Of a stretch of DNA of 64,000 nt, positions 1 to 7,905 are shown piece after piece; the first letter of the stretch is position 1, and every line of letters starts with the position of its first letter. The notes under the pieces were generated by a model. The model searched no databases. It saw only the letters and a program-made list of their open reading frames with translations, and was not told the origin of the DNA. The translations under genes were made by a program, and so were the position numbers. This stretch comes from Ruminiclostridium sp. (GTDB lineage: Bacteria > Bacillota > Clostridia > Oscillospirales > Ruminococcaceae), in NCBI GenBank assembly GCA_017395555.1, contig JAFPUE010000027.1, positions 1 to 64,000 on the forward strand, in the 5' to 3' direction.

Positions 1-210
1 CACAGTAAACTCGATGACACTTATTGTTTCATCGAATGCGGATTTCAGCAATCCTACAAGTACATTGACTGGAGATTTTGTTGCGAGTTCGACTACAACA
101 TTCACGAGACCTTCGGCGAATTCTTAATTTTTAAAAATCTATTGCAAAATAAAGAAAAGTATGCTATGATAGATATATCGCGTAAACGTTTACAGGCGCG
201 CATATCTTGA
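1..210 (+). CDS. C-terminal fragment of an unidentified protein (partial)
   Basis: The first 210 bases are open in frame 1 and end in TGA. Over the first 126 bases this frame has the G/C-ending codons typical of neighbouring genes (about 60 percent GC at third positions, against about 40 percent for the antisense frame with the same codon boundaries). The residues are rich in Tyr, Phe and Cys and I recognise no family. The last 28 codons are AT-rich and overlap the promoter and operator of the next gene, so the true end may lie earlier: another plus frame stops at 127. The product is unknown and the reading frame itself is uncertain. Confidence 0.28.
   Translation, partial: HSKLDDTYCFIECGFQQSYKYIDWRFCCEFDYNIHETFGEFLIFKNLLQNKEKYAMIDISRKRLQARIS
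142..170 (+). promoter_or_regulatory. sigma-A promoter of the alpha-xylosidase/aquaporin operon
   Basis: TTGCAA (142-147), a 17-base spacer and TATGAT (165-170) match the housekeeping consensus well. Transcription should start near 177, about 55 bases before the alpha-xylosidase ATG. Confidence 0.75.
182..193 (+). promoter_or_regulatory. LacI/GalR-type operator
   Basis: GTAAACGTTTAC is a perfect 12-base palindrome with the central CG typical of LacI-family operators. It begins 11 bases after the -10 box, so it covers the transcription start region, where a bound repressor would block initiation. This suggests sugar-responsive control of the following glycosidase. No LacI-family gene lies in the window, so the regulator would act from elsewhere. 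Confidence 0.7.
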
Positions 211-231
211 CAACGAAAGGAATACAAAATT

Positions 232-2547
232 ATGAAATTCTCGGACGGATTCTGGCTCAACAAACCCGGCTACAATGTCAGCTTCGCAACACAGGCATAC
301 GAGATCACAGCGGACGAAAAGTCCGTAACCGTATTCGCGACCGCGTCGTGGATACAGAACAGAGGTATGACCCTCGGCGGCCCCTGCCTTGAGATCACGT
401 TCACCTCGACCCTCGAAAATTCGATCAAGGTCACTGTTGACCACTACAAGGGACAGACCGTGAAGGCACCCGCGTTCGAGCTTTACGAGGACGAGAGCTT
501 CCGCCCCGTCATAAATAAGCTCGACAACGGCGGATATGAACTTATCTCCGGAAAGACGAAGGTAGTCATCGGCGCGGCAAAGGGCGCTTGGGACATAAAA
601 TACTACTACGGCGACAAGCTGCTCACAAAGCAGGGCTGGCGCACCACAAGCTACATCGAGGAATCCGTACAGCGCACGGAAGCTCGTATGCTCGCGAAGA
701 AGGGCGAGAATTTCTATGCCGACAGCGAGACCGACGACAACGCATATATGCGCGATATGTTCAACATCGCGGTTGGTGAGAATATCTACGGCATCGGCGA
801 GAAGTTCACCACGTTCGTAAAGAACGGTCAGACCGTCGAGGTATGGAACAACGACGGCGGCACCTGCACCGAACAGTCCTACAAGTCGATACCGTTCTAT
901 GTATCGTCGCAGGGCTACGGCTGCTTCGTCAACCACCCCGAAAAGGTGATGTTCGAGGTAGCGAGCGAGACTGTGTCAAAAGTCGCTTTCGCGGTACAGG
1001 GACAGCATCTCGAATACTTCGTATTCGGCGGTGATACGATTGCCGACGTTATCAAAGTATATACCGATCTCACCGGCAAGCCCGCTCTCCCGCCCGCTTT
1101 CACATTCGGTCTGTGGCTCACTACTTCGTTCACCACAAACTACGACGAAAAGACCTGCTCGTTCTTCATCGACGAAATGGAACGCCGCGACATCCCGCTC
1201 GAAGTATTCCACTTCGACTGCTTCTGGATGAAGGAATACAGCTGGTGCGACTTCACATGGGACAAGAATATGTTCTCCGATCCGGCGGCAATGCTCAAAC
1301 GCCTCAAAGCGAAGAACATCGAGATCTGCGTATGGATCAACCCGTATATCTCCCAGCGTTCGACAATGTTCGACGAGGGCGTTAAGGGCGGCTATTTCAT
1401 AAAGAAGAAGGACGGCTCGGTATTTCAGGCGGATATGTGGCAGCCCGGAATGGCTATCGTGGATTTCACAAACCCCGCCGCCTGCGAATGGTATGCCGGC
1501 AAGCTGAAAAAGCTCTGCGAAATGGGCGTTGACGCGTTCAAGACCGACTTCGGCGAGAGAATACCCACCGATGTTGCGTATTTCGACGGCTCCGATCCCT
1601 ACAAGATGCACAATTACTACACATACTTATATAATAAGACAGTATTCAACGTGCTGAAGGAATACTACGGCGAAAACAAGGCGTGCCTGTTCGCACGCTC
1701 GGCTACCGTCGGCGGTCAGAAGTTCCCCGTTCACTGGGGCGGCGACTGCTTCTCCAACTACGAGAGTATGTGGGAGACCATACGCGGCGGCCTGTCGCTG
1801 TGTATGTCGGGCTTCGGCTTCTTCAGCCACGATATCTCCGGCTTCGAGGCGCAGGGTACCCCCGATCTTTACAAGCGCTGGTCGGCATTCGGACTTCTGT
1901 CCACACATTCGAGACTGCACGGCAACAGCTCCTACCGCGTTCCGTGGAATTTCGACGAGGAGAGCTGCGACGTTGTACGCCACTTCACGAAGCTCAAAGG
2001 CAGACTTATGCCGTACCTGTTCGCGAACGCCGTAAAGACACACGAGACCGGCGTGCCGATGATGCGCGCTATGGCTGTGGATTACACGAATGACCCCGCA
2101 GTCCTCGCGCTTGACAGACAGTATATGCTCGGCGACACGCTGCTTGTTGCTCCCGTATTCAACGAGGAAGGCACAGTGCAGTTCTACCTCCCCGATACCG
2201 GCGTATGGACGGATATCCAGACGGGCGAGGAGCTCGAAGGCGGCAAGTGGTACGAAAAGACCTACGATTACTTCGGTATGCCGCTCTACGCGAAGCCGAA
2301 CAGCATTATCGCCTACGGCGATTTCAAGCGCAATTTCACATACGATTACGCGGATAACGCAAAGCTCGTTATCTACGGTCTGGAGGACGGAAAGACCGCG
2401 GAATGCGCGATATACGACAGCGAGGCAAAGCTCGTGCTCACCGTGAAAGCCGCACGGAACGGCGATACGGTCACCGTCACCTCCGAGGGTGAAGCAAAGA
2501 ACTTCACCGTGGAGAGCAAACAGGGATTGAATGTAGTCATGGCGTGA
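232..2547 (+). CDS. yicI: GH31 alpha-xylosidase, YicI type
   Basis: A cytoplasmic glycoside hydrolase family 31 enzyme of 771 residues, nearly the length of E. coli YicI (772), which releases alpha-linked xylose from xyloglucan-type oligosaccharides such as isoprimeverose. The nucleophile motif KTDFGERIP places the catalytic Asp at residue 439, and the acid/base motif HWGGDC places the second Asp at 505. The 66-residue separation equals that between D416 and D482 of YicI. The N-terminal beta-sandwich and C-terminal beta domains are present and there is no signal peptide. The start has GAAAGGA about ten bases upstream. Aquaporin follows 42 bases later, probably on the same message, under a LacI-type operator. 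Alpha-glucosidase activity is an alternative, but the KTDFGE motif favours xylosidase. Confidence 0.93.
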   Translation: MKFSDGFWLNKPGYNVSFATQAYEITADEKSVTVFATASWIQNRGMTLGGPCLEITFTSTLENSIKVTVDHYKGQTVKAPAFELYEDESFRPVINKLDNGGYELISGKTKVVIGAAKGAWDIKYYYGDKLLTKQGWRTTSYIEESVQRTEARMLAKKGENFYADSETDDNAYMRDMFNIAVGENIYGIGEKFTTFVKNGQTVEVWNNDGGTCTEQSYKSIPFYVSSQGYGCFVNHPEKVMFEVASETVSKVAFAVQGQHLEYFVFGGDTIADVIKVYTDLTGKPALPPAFTFGLWLTTSFTTNYDEKTCSFFIDEMERRDIPLEVFHFDCFWMKEYSWCDFTWDKNMFSDPAAMLKRLKAKNIEICVWINPYISQRSTMFDEGVKGGYFIKKKDGSVFQADMWQPGMAIVDFTNPAACEWYAGKLKKLCEMGVDAFKTDFGERIPTDVAYFDGSDPYKMHNYYTYLYNKTVFNVLKEYYGENKACLFARSATVGGQKFPVHWGGDCFSNYESMWETIRGGLSLCMSGFGFFSHDISGFEAQGTPDLYKRWSAFGLLSTHSRLHGNSSYRVPWNFDEESCDVVRHFTKLKGRLMPYLFANAVKTHETGVPMMRAMAVDYTNDPAVLALDRQYMLGDTLLVAPVFNEEGTVQFYLPDTGVWTDIQTGEELEGGKWYEKTYDYFGMPLYAKPNSIIAYGDFKRNFTYDYADNAKLVIYGLEDGKTAECAIYDSEAKLVLTVKAARNGDTVTVTSEGEAKNFTVESKQGLNVVMA

Positions 2548-2589
2548 CTGCATCAAAATAATTTTTAAACCGAAAGAAGGTAATCAAAA

Positions 2590-3279
2590 ATGAAGAAATT
2601 TATCGCCGAGATCATCGGCACCTGCGTTCTTGTAACGCTTGGCTGCGGCACCGCAATGCTCGTAGGCTGCGACGCCGCGAACGGCTGCGGGTATGTACTC
2701 ACGGCACTCGCGTTCGGACTTGTCATAGTCGGAATGGCGTACTGTGTGGGTAACATCTCCGGCTGTCACATCAACCCTGCCGTGTCGCTGGGTGTGCTTA
2801 TCAGCGGCGGCATGAGCGTCAAGGATTTCTTTATGTATATCGTTGCGCAGTGCATAGGCGCATTTGCGGGCTCGGGCATACTCGCTGCGATATTCGGTCT
2901 CGGCGGAGTTGTCGATCAGACAGGCGGCTTCGGTGCCAACGGACTCGGCGGCGTAAACGGCAATGCGATTGCCGGACTTATCGTTGAGATCGTGCTCACT
3001 TTCGTTTTCGTTCTCACTATCCTCGGCGTTACCTCAAAGAAGGGCAACCACGGTTCTTTCGGCGGACTTATCATCGGTCTCACGCTGACTCTCGTTCACA
3101 TTCTCGGCATAGGTCTTACCGGCACCTCCGTTAACCCCGCAAGAAGCATCGCTCCCGCGGTATTCGCGGCTATAACCGGCAACACCGCTCCTCTTGAAGC
3201 GCTGTGGGTATTCATCGTAGGCCCGCTTGTCGGCGCTGCACTCGCGGCTGTTGTTTACAAGTTCCTCGAAAAGGAATAA
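2590..3279 (+). CDS. aqpZ: Aquaporin (MIP family, AqpZ-like)
   Basis: A 229-residue six-helix channel with both half-helix signatures, INPAVSLG and VNPARSIAP. The Phe in LAFGL, the His in LVHILG and the Arg after the second NPA match the AqpZ selectivity filter (Phe, His, Arg), which favours water over glycerol. The length is close to E. coli AqpZ (231). AGAAGG nine bases before the ATG supports the start. It probably belongs to the alpha-xylosidase operon and may help with osmotic balance during sugar uptake. A glycerol facilitator role is less likely because those usually carry Gly or Phe in place of the filter His. Confidence 0.9.
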   Translation: MKKFIAEIIGTCVLVTLGCGTAMLVGCDAANGCGYVLTALAFGLVIVGMAYCVGNISGCHINPAVSLGVLISGGMSVKDFFMYIVAQCIGAFAGSGILAAIFGLGGVVDQTGGFGANGLGGVNGNAIAGLIVEIVLTFVFVLTILGVTSKKGNHGSFGGLIIGLTLTLVHILGIGLTGTSVNPARSIAPAVFAAITGNTAPLEALWVFIVGPLVGAALAAVVYKFLEKE

Positions 3280-3356
3280 TATCCCAATAAAGATCCGTAC
3301 CGCGTTCCGGCAGAGAAAAGGCTGCCGGAGCGCAGCGCGAAGGAAGGAATACCGCT

Positions 3357-3731
3357 ATGAAAATATCCGATATTACCGTTATGATCTGTGACGATTCTCC
3401 GCTGGTTATAAAAAAGACCGGCGATATCCTGCGTAAAATAGGCGTCGCCAAAACGATACACGCATCCGACGGCGAAGAAGCCGTAGAGCAGTATAAAGCA
3501 TCAAAGCCCAATCTCGTATTTATGGACATCGTTATGCCCAAAAAGACCGGCCTCGAAGCTCTCCGTGAGATACGGAGCTTTGACCCCAACGCGAGGGTGG
3601 TCATGGCATCTACGATCGGAACACAGAGCAATCTGATCTCCGCCATTAAGGAAGGGGCTTTTGAGTTCCTCCAAAAGCCGATAAAAGAAGATGACATCCT
3701 CAAGGTTGTAAACCGGATGTTAAAGGAATAA
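3357..3731 (+). CDS. Single-domain CheY-like response regulator
   Basis: A 124-residue receiver with no output domain. Visible are the acidic pair D12-D13, the phospho-acceptor D57 in VFMDIVMP, a Ser/Thr switch near 85 and the conserved K108 in LQKPI. It should accept phosphate from a kinase and act by protein contact. AAGGAAGG sits nine bases before the start, and a TCCGGCAG/CTGCCGGA hairpin (3306-3329) lies just upstream. The next gene begins 10 bases after its stop and ends in a CheX-like phosphatase domain, so the pair probably forms a receiver-phosphatase module. It could serve chemotaxis or another phosphorelay; no other che genes are in the window. Confidence 0.9.
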   Translation: MKISDITVMICDDSPLVIKKTGDILRKIGVAKTIHASDGEEAVEQYKASKPNLVFMDIVMPKKTGLEALREIRSFDPNARVVMASTIGTQSNLISAIKEGAFEFLQKPIKEDDILKVVNRMLKE

Positions 3732-3741
3732 GGAGGAGCTT

Positions 3742-4659
3742 ATGTACACACAGTTATTCGGACATTATCTTCTCAATAACGGGATAATCGACGCGGACGA
3801 GCTGCACGCGGCTCTCACTGCGCTTACGAGGATAAAGGTGAAGCTCGGCTCCGCCGCTATCGACGCGGGATACATGAGCGCGGAGCAGGTGGAGGAGATA
3901 CATGAGCTCCAGCATACCATGGACAAGCGTTTCGGCGAGCTCGCGATAGAGCAGGGCTATCTCACCGATGAGCAGGCGCGCAGCCTTCTGTCAAAGCAGA
4001 AAAACTCCAATCTTCTGCTCGGACAGGCGCTTATCGACTTCGGATTTATCACAAACAAGCAGTTCGAGGATGCGCTCAACGACTACAAGCGCAAGGCGTC
4101 CCTCATTAACGGCGACAGTGAAGAAGAGCGCATGGAGAACGAGATGATCGATGTGCTCGGCATATCGGATATGCCGGACAAGGAGTTCTACTCGGAGTAC
4201 ATACTGCTGTTTATCCGCAATCTCATACGCTTTCTCGGTGACGACTTCTCACTTTCCGGAGTTTCGCGCAATGTGACGGTCTCGATGAACTACGCATGCA
4301 CGCAGGAGATAACGGGTCCTATATCGGCTACTGTTGCGATAGGCGGAACGGAGCACGGCTTTATCGGTATCGGTGCGCGCTACTCGGGCGAGGAGCTCCA
4401 CGAGACGGACGGCTACACAAAGGCGTGTGTCGGCGAGCTGCTGAACCTGCAAAACGGTCTTTTCGCCGTAAACGCGTCAAATTCCCGCAATATCGAGCTT
4501 GACCTCAAACCGCAGGAATCCTTCGAGAAGTATATGCTGAACGTTCCCGAAAACGGTATCTGCGTCGGTCTCAGCTTCTCCTTCGGAGATATCAAGATAG
4601 CGGTCATTAAGCACGGGGAACGCACCGCGGCGAATGACCGTAACACGGAGATTCAATAA
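3742..4659 (+). CDS. MshEN-repeat / CheX-like fusion protein (predicted c-di-GMP-responsive CheY-P phosphatase)
   Basis: This 305-residue protein opens with four 24-residue repeats at residues 5-28, 34-57, 63-86 and 92-115, each separated by exactly five residues. Each follows the (R/K/L)(L/F)G...G(Y/F/I)...Q pattern of the MshEN domain, a known c-di-GMP-binding fold from type II secretion ATPases. Repeats two and three, starting KLG and RFG, match best. The C-terminal half (about 150-295) resembles CheX, with the phosphatase signature E232-x-x-N235 in GELLNLQNG. It follows the receiver gene by 10 bases. The inference is that c-di-GMP binding tunes dephosphorylation of that receiver. The fold calls are from motif reading; activity is unproven. 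No membrane segment or signal peptide is visible. Confidence 0.75.
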   Translation: MYTQLFGHYLLNNGIIDADELHAALTALTRIKVKLGSAAIDAGYMSAEQVEEIHELQHTMDKRFGELAIEQGYLTDEQARSLLSKQKNSNLLLGQALIDFGFITNKQFEDALNDYKRKASLINGDSEEERMENEMIDVLGISDMPDKEFYSEYILLFIRNLIRFLGDDFSLSGVSRNVTVSMNYACTQEITGPISATVAIGGTEHGFIGIGARYSGEELHETDGYTKACVGELLNLQNGLFAVNASNSRNIELDLKPQESFEKYMLNVPENGICVGLSFSFGDIKIAVIKHGERTAANDRNTEIQ

Positions 4660-4685
4660 TCTGCAAACAGATAACAATAAAGCAA

Positions 4686-4716
4686 AACCTCCCTTGTCGA
4701 AATGACTTGGGAGGTT
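4686..4716. terminator. Bidirectional terminator between cheX-like gene and metA
   Basis: AACCTCCC pairs with GGGAGGTT around a short loop, between two convergent genes. It is followed by GTTATTATATTT on the plus strand and by TTTTGCTTTATT on the minus strand, so it can end transcription from both sides. Confidence 0.7.
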
Positions 4717-4720
4717 GTTA

Positions 4721-5653
4721 TTATATTTCCAGCGGAGGGATCTTCGTGAGATCGAACGGGGTCTCCTGATATACGCAGAAGTTGAGCCAGTTGGAGTACA
4801 GCAGGCTGGCGGCGGTGCGCCATACGAACGGCGGTGTCTGTGTGGGATCGTCATTCGGGAAATACCCGTAGGGCAGCCCGACATCGGTTATCCCCTTCCC
4901 CATATCGCGAAGATACTCGTTTTTGAGCGTCTCGCGGTCATACTCGCCGTGACCGGTTATGAATATCTGGCGGTTCGACTTGTCCGCTGCGGCGTAAACT
5001 CCGGCTATATCGGAATACGCAAGGAGCTGCAGCTTCGGACAGGCAAGTATGTCCTCCTTCCTTACTTCGGAATGGCGGGAATGAGGTACATAGAACACGT
5101 CGTCGAAGCCCTTGAACATCGGGTGGTTCTCAACGGCTATTTTGTGCGGGAATACACCGAACATTTTGCGTTCAAGCGTGTATTTCGGGATACCGTAATG
5201 GTAGTAGAGCGCCGCGAAGGCTCCCCAGCATATATGGATGCACGAGAACGCGTGCGACTTTGACCATTCCATTATGCTGCAAAGCTCGTCCCAGTAGGTA
5301 ACATCCTCAAATTCGTATTTCTCAACGGGCGCGCCGGTTATGATAAGCGCATCGAAGTAGTCGTCCTTTATCTCCGCAAAGGTCTTGTAGAAGTTCGCAA
5401 GGTGCTCCGCGGCGGTATGTCTCGATGTATGCGTCTCGGTGCGCAGCAGTGTGATATCCACCTGTAACGGTGTGTTGCTCATAAGGCGGAGCAGCTGCGT
5501 CTCCGTCTCGATCTTCTTCGGCATGAGGTTGAATATCGCGGCCTTCAGCGGGCGTATATCCTGCCGCAAAGCTCGTTCCGCCGGCATTACAAATATGTTC
5601 TCGCTTATAAGCGTCGAGTACGCGGGCAGATCGCTCGGTATGTTTATCGGCAT
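4721..5653 (-). CDS. metA: Homoserine O-acetyltransferase (MetA)
   Basis: A 310-residue member of the MetA family, which acylates homoserine in the first committed step of methionine synthesis. Numbering follows E. coli MetA exactly: nucleophile C142 in HICWGA, and H235 and E237 in GHGEYD. Residue 111, which decides acyl donor choice in this family, is Glu (GAPVE) as in Bacillus cereus MetA, not the Gly of the succinyl-CoA enzymes, so the donor should be acetyl-CoA. AGGAG lies eight to nine bases before the ATG and a good promoter is upstream. No SAM-type riboswitch or T-box is evident in the short leader. It is transcribed alone. Confidence 0.93.
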   Translation of the reverse strand: MPINIPSDLPAYSTLISENIFVMPAERALRQDIRPLKAAIFNLMPKKIETETQLLRLMSNTPLQVDITLLRTETHTSRHTAAEHLANFYKTFAEIKDDYFDALIITGAPVEKYEFEDVTYWDELCSIMEWSKSHAFSCIHICWGAFAALYYHYGIPKYTLERKMFGVFPHKIAVENHPMFKGFDDVFYVPHSRHSEVRKEDILACPKLQLLAYSDIAGVYAAADKSNRQIFITGHGEYDRETLKNEYLRDMGKGITDVGLPYGYFPNDDPTQTPPFVWRTAASLLYSNWLNFCVYQETPFDLTKIPPLEI

Positions 5654-5697
5654 TTCTTTATCTCCTGTATCTCTGTTCTTTGTGTGTATAATAGATT

Positions 5698-5726
5698 ATT
5701 ATAGCATATTTTCTACGATAAATCAA
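5698..5726 (-). promoter_or_regulatory. Promoter of metA
   Basis: On the minus strand TTGATT (5726-5721), 17 bases and TATAAT (5703-5698) precede metA by about 45 bases. Confidence 0.65.
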
Positions 5727-5790
5727 CATTTTTTTGATATATGGAGCCGATTTTTTCTTCCGAAGGCGCAAAAACAGCCGGAAAATGCTT

Positions 5791-5816
5791 CTGACCCCGC
5801 CTTACGGCAGGGTCAG
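5791..5816 (-). terminator. Possible terminator hairpin after the STAS gene
   Basis: CTGACCC and GGGTCAG form a stem, with an inner GCC/GGC pairing, about 30 bases past the STAS stop codon. There is no immediate U-tract on the minus strand (a TTTTT run comes later), so it may be a weak terminator or simply one of the small intergenic hairpins of this genome. Confidence 0.4.
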
Positions 5817-5847
5817 ATACGGATAAATGTATTAAAACAATATAATG

Positions 5848-6144
5848 TCAAACTATGTTCAGCAGACGCACGAAGCCCGTGACTCTGAATATGTCCATAA
5901 CGTCCTTCTGAACGTTCTTTATGGTCATGCTTCCCTGCGATTTCATCATCTTCTGCATAAGCAGAAGCACACGGAGACCTGCGGAGGAGATGTATTCAAG
6001 CCCGCTGAGATCGAAGGTCAGATCGGTAACGCCCTTGACCTCTTTAAGCAGAGTTTCCTCAATATCGGGGACATTTGAAGCATCGACTTCTCCGATAAGC
6101 TCGACGGTCATCGCCTTTCCGTCGTCTGTCTTTTCAAATATCAT
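5848..6144 (-). CDS. STAS-domain anti-sigma factor antagonist
   Basis: A 98-residue single STAS domain of the SpoIIAA/RsbV type. The segment YISSAGL holds the phosphorylation site, with S54 aligning with the regulatory Ser of RsbV. Such proteins are phosphorylated by a serine-kinase anti-sigma factor and, when unphosphorylated, release the sigma factor or partner protein. No cognate kinase, phosphatase or sigma factor is in the window. It lies 73 bases downstream of the PAS/MCP-type gene on the same strand, so both are probably cotranscribed and the STAS protein may act in the same signalling branch. Confidence 0.88.
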   Translation of the reverse strand: MIFEKTDDGKAMTVELIGEVDASNVPDIEETLLKEVKGVTDLTFDLSGLEYISSAGLRVLLLMQKMMKSQGSMTIKNVQKDVMDIFRVTGFVRLLNIV

Positions 6145-6217
6145 TAACGCTCACCTCTCCATTAACGATCTTTGCGGCATATCACCGGACTATGTAAATG
6201 TATATCGTCCTGCGACA

Positions 6218-7609
6218 TTATTTATACAGCGTCATAACGATGCTTCCGATATCGTCCGCGAGGTTGTGCAGCTTCTCTACGGTGATGTCTATCTGCTCCA
6301 TTTCCTCGTTTTCCATTGTGACATTCTTGCTCGTCTGCTCTATCTTGTCGAGCATATCCTGAACCGACTTGTTCATTCCGCCGAGCAGTCCGGCGATCTT
6401 GTCGGTAGTCTCCTTTGTCGATGTCGCAAGCGTCTTTACCTCACCCGCAACTACCGCGAAGCCCTTTCCTGCCTCGCCCGCGTGCGCAGCCTCAACTCCC
6501 GCGTTGATAGAGAGCAGGTTCGTCTTGTCGGCAATGGTCTTGATGCTGTTGATGATACCCACCGACGCGGAAACCGACTTGGATATCTCGTTCGCGGAAG
6601 CGGTAACGTCGGTCTGGCGCTCCGCAACCTCGTTCATCTGCTTCGCCGCCTCACCTATCGTGTTCGCGATAGAGGTTATACCGCTGCGTAGCTCTTCGAT
6701 CTTCGGAGCCAGCTCCTCCTGGAAACGGAGCTTATTGTTCTTCTCCTCGGTTATGTCAAGTATCGTTCCGGCAGCCATGAGCGGCTTTCTGTCGCCCCAT
6801 ACGACAAAGCTCGACGCTCTTACCCAGCGGTACTCGCCGTCCTTGTGCAGCATACGGTACTCCATATCGAAGACCGTGTTTCCGCTTATGTCGGTAAGCT
6901 GTCTGCCCATCTGCGCAGAGGCATCCGCAACATCGTCCGGGTGCATCCTTGTGATCCACGACGACATTATATCCGGAAATTCTATGGAATCGTGATAACC
7001 GAGTATCTTCTTGAACTGATCGGAGAATACCATGGGCGACTGCGGATCGTTTATATCGTACTTTGTCAGATCCATGCTCCAGCTTCCCTCAAGCATCATT
7101 CTGTCAACCGCGCCCTGTCTGCGCTGCTGGAGCGTGAGAGTTTCATTGGTCTTGCGCTGCTTGTCTATATCTGTGAATGTGCCGATAAATACTCTCGGAG
7201 CACCGCTCTGGTAACGTATGCAGTCTCCCGCGGCATGGAACCACTTGTAGCCGTCCTTTTTGGTGAGAAGGCGGTAATCTATATCATACTTGATACGATT
7301 GGTCTTATCGGCTGCTGCGGCTCCGAACAAAGCAAAAACTTCCTTTGAGTCGTCGGGGTGGATTATCTTACCGAGCGAAGAGATATCGTCGGCAAGCTCC
7401 GTCTTCGAGAAACCGAGCATTCTGCGGAACTCGTCGGTATAGATGATCTGCTCCACATCGCCGTTTTCCTTATAGTAAGCGTACCAAAGGCCGAGGTGAG
7501 CGCTTTTGTTTATGACCTCAAGAAGCGTTCTGAACGTATCCGCGTCCTTTGTCGCGGCTGCAAGCTTTGTCTGTAATTCCTCTGTTAATGCCTTGTTGTT
7601 TCCGAACAT
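6218..7609 (-). CDS. Soluble PAS-PAS methyl-accepting chemotaxis-type protein
   Basis: A 463-residue cytoplasmic sensor. Two PAS_3-type domains (about 30-155 and 165-290) precede a short helical hairpin carrying the receptor tip signature TNLLSINAG...[13 protein letters not shown]. In the usual EAARAGE stretch the Arg is His (EAAHAGE). There is no membrane segment, so it senses an internal ligand, possibly through a cofactor such as haem or flavin. The start chosen is 7609, where GGAGG lies eight bases upstream; an in-frame ATG at 7657 has no ribosome binding site. The coiled coil is short for a full chemoreceptor. Coupling to a CheA elsewhere is likely, but non-chemotactic use with the neighbouring STAS protein is possible. 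Confidence 0.85.
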   Translation of the reverse strand: MFGNNKALTEELQTKLAAATKDADTFRTLLEVINKSAHLGLWYAYYKENGDVEQIIYTDEFRRMLGFSKTELADDISSLGKIIHPDDSKEVFALFGAAAADKTNRIKYDIDYRLLTKKDGYKWFHAAGDCIRYQSGAPRVFIGTFTDIDKQRKTNETLTLQQRRQGAVDRMMLEGSWSMDLTKYDINDPQSPMVFSDQFKKILGYHDSIEFPDIMSSWITRMHPDDVADASAQMGRQLTDISGNTVFDMEYRMLHKDGEYRWVRASSFVVWGDRKPLMAAGTILDITEEKNNKLRFQEELAPKIEELRSGITSIANTIGEAAKQMNEVAERQTDVTASANEISKSVSASVGIINSIKTIADKTNLLSINAGVEAAHAGEAGKGFAVVAGEVKTLATSTKETTDKIAGLLGGMNKSVQDMLDKIEQTSKNVTMENEEMEQIDITVEKLHNLADDIGSIVMTLYK

Positions 7610-7807
7610 TTGCGGTACCTCCGTTATATTCAAGTTGTCTTGAACAAAATATTGCATTGAAAAAACAATACATCTTGGTTACTATAACCCTATTATACTG
7701 TATAAGTATAACACATTTTGTGTAAAATGTAAAGTATTTATTTTAAAAAATATGTTTTTTTTCGAAAAAACACCAATAAAAATATTGTTTACAGTAAAAT
7801 GTTGTAC

Positions 7808-7836
7808 TTGCAAAATAAAAAAATATATGCTATAAT
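7808..7836 (+). promoter_or_regulatory. Promoter of the membrane diguanylate cyclase
   Basis: TTGCAA (7808-7813), 17 bases and TATAAT (7831-7836), about 70 bases before the start codon. The 7610-7905 gap between the divergent genes is very AT-rich and otherwise holds nothing I can name. Confidence 0.7.
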
Positions 7837-7905
7837 GGATTTTACCGAAAGTCAAAATATGGCACAATAGAACACACAGTGTCATTTTACGGGAGGAAAT
7901 GAGGT

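Noticed and set aside
1..127. Other readings of the first bases: a minus-strand gene, or a plus frame stopping at 127
   Set aside because: Both have poorer third-position GC than frame 1, and the minus frame has no convincing start; none is strong enough to name a product.
4721..5653. Homoserine O-succinyltransferase function for MetA
   Set aside because: Residue 111 is Glu, the acetyl-CoA type, rather than Gly.
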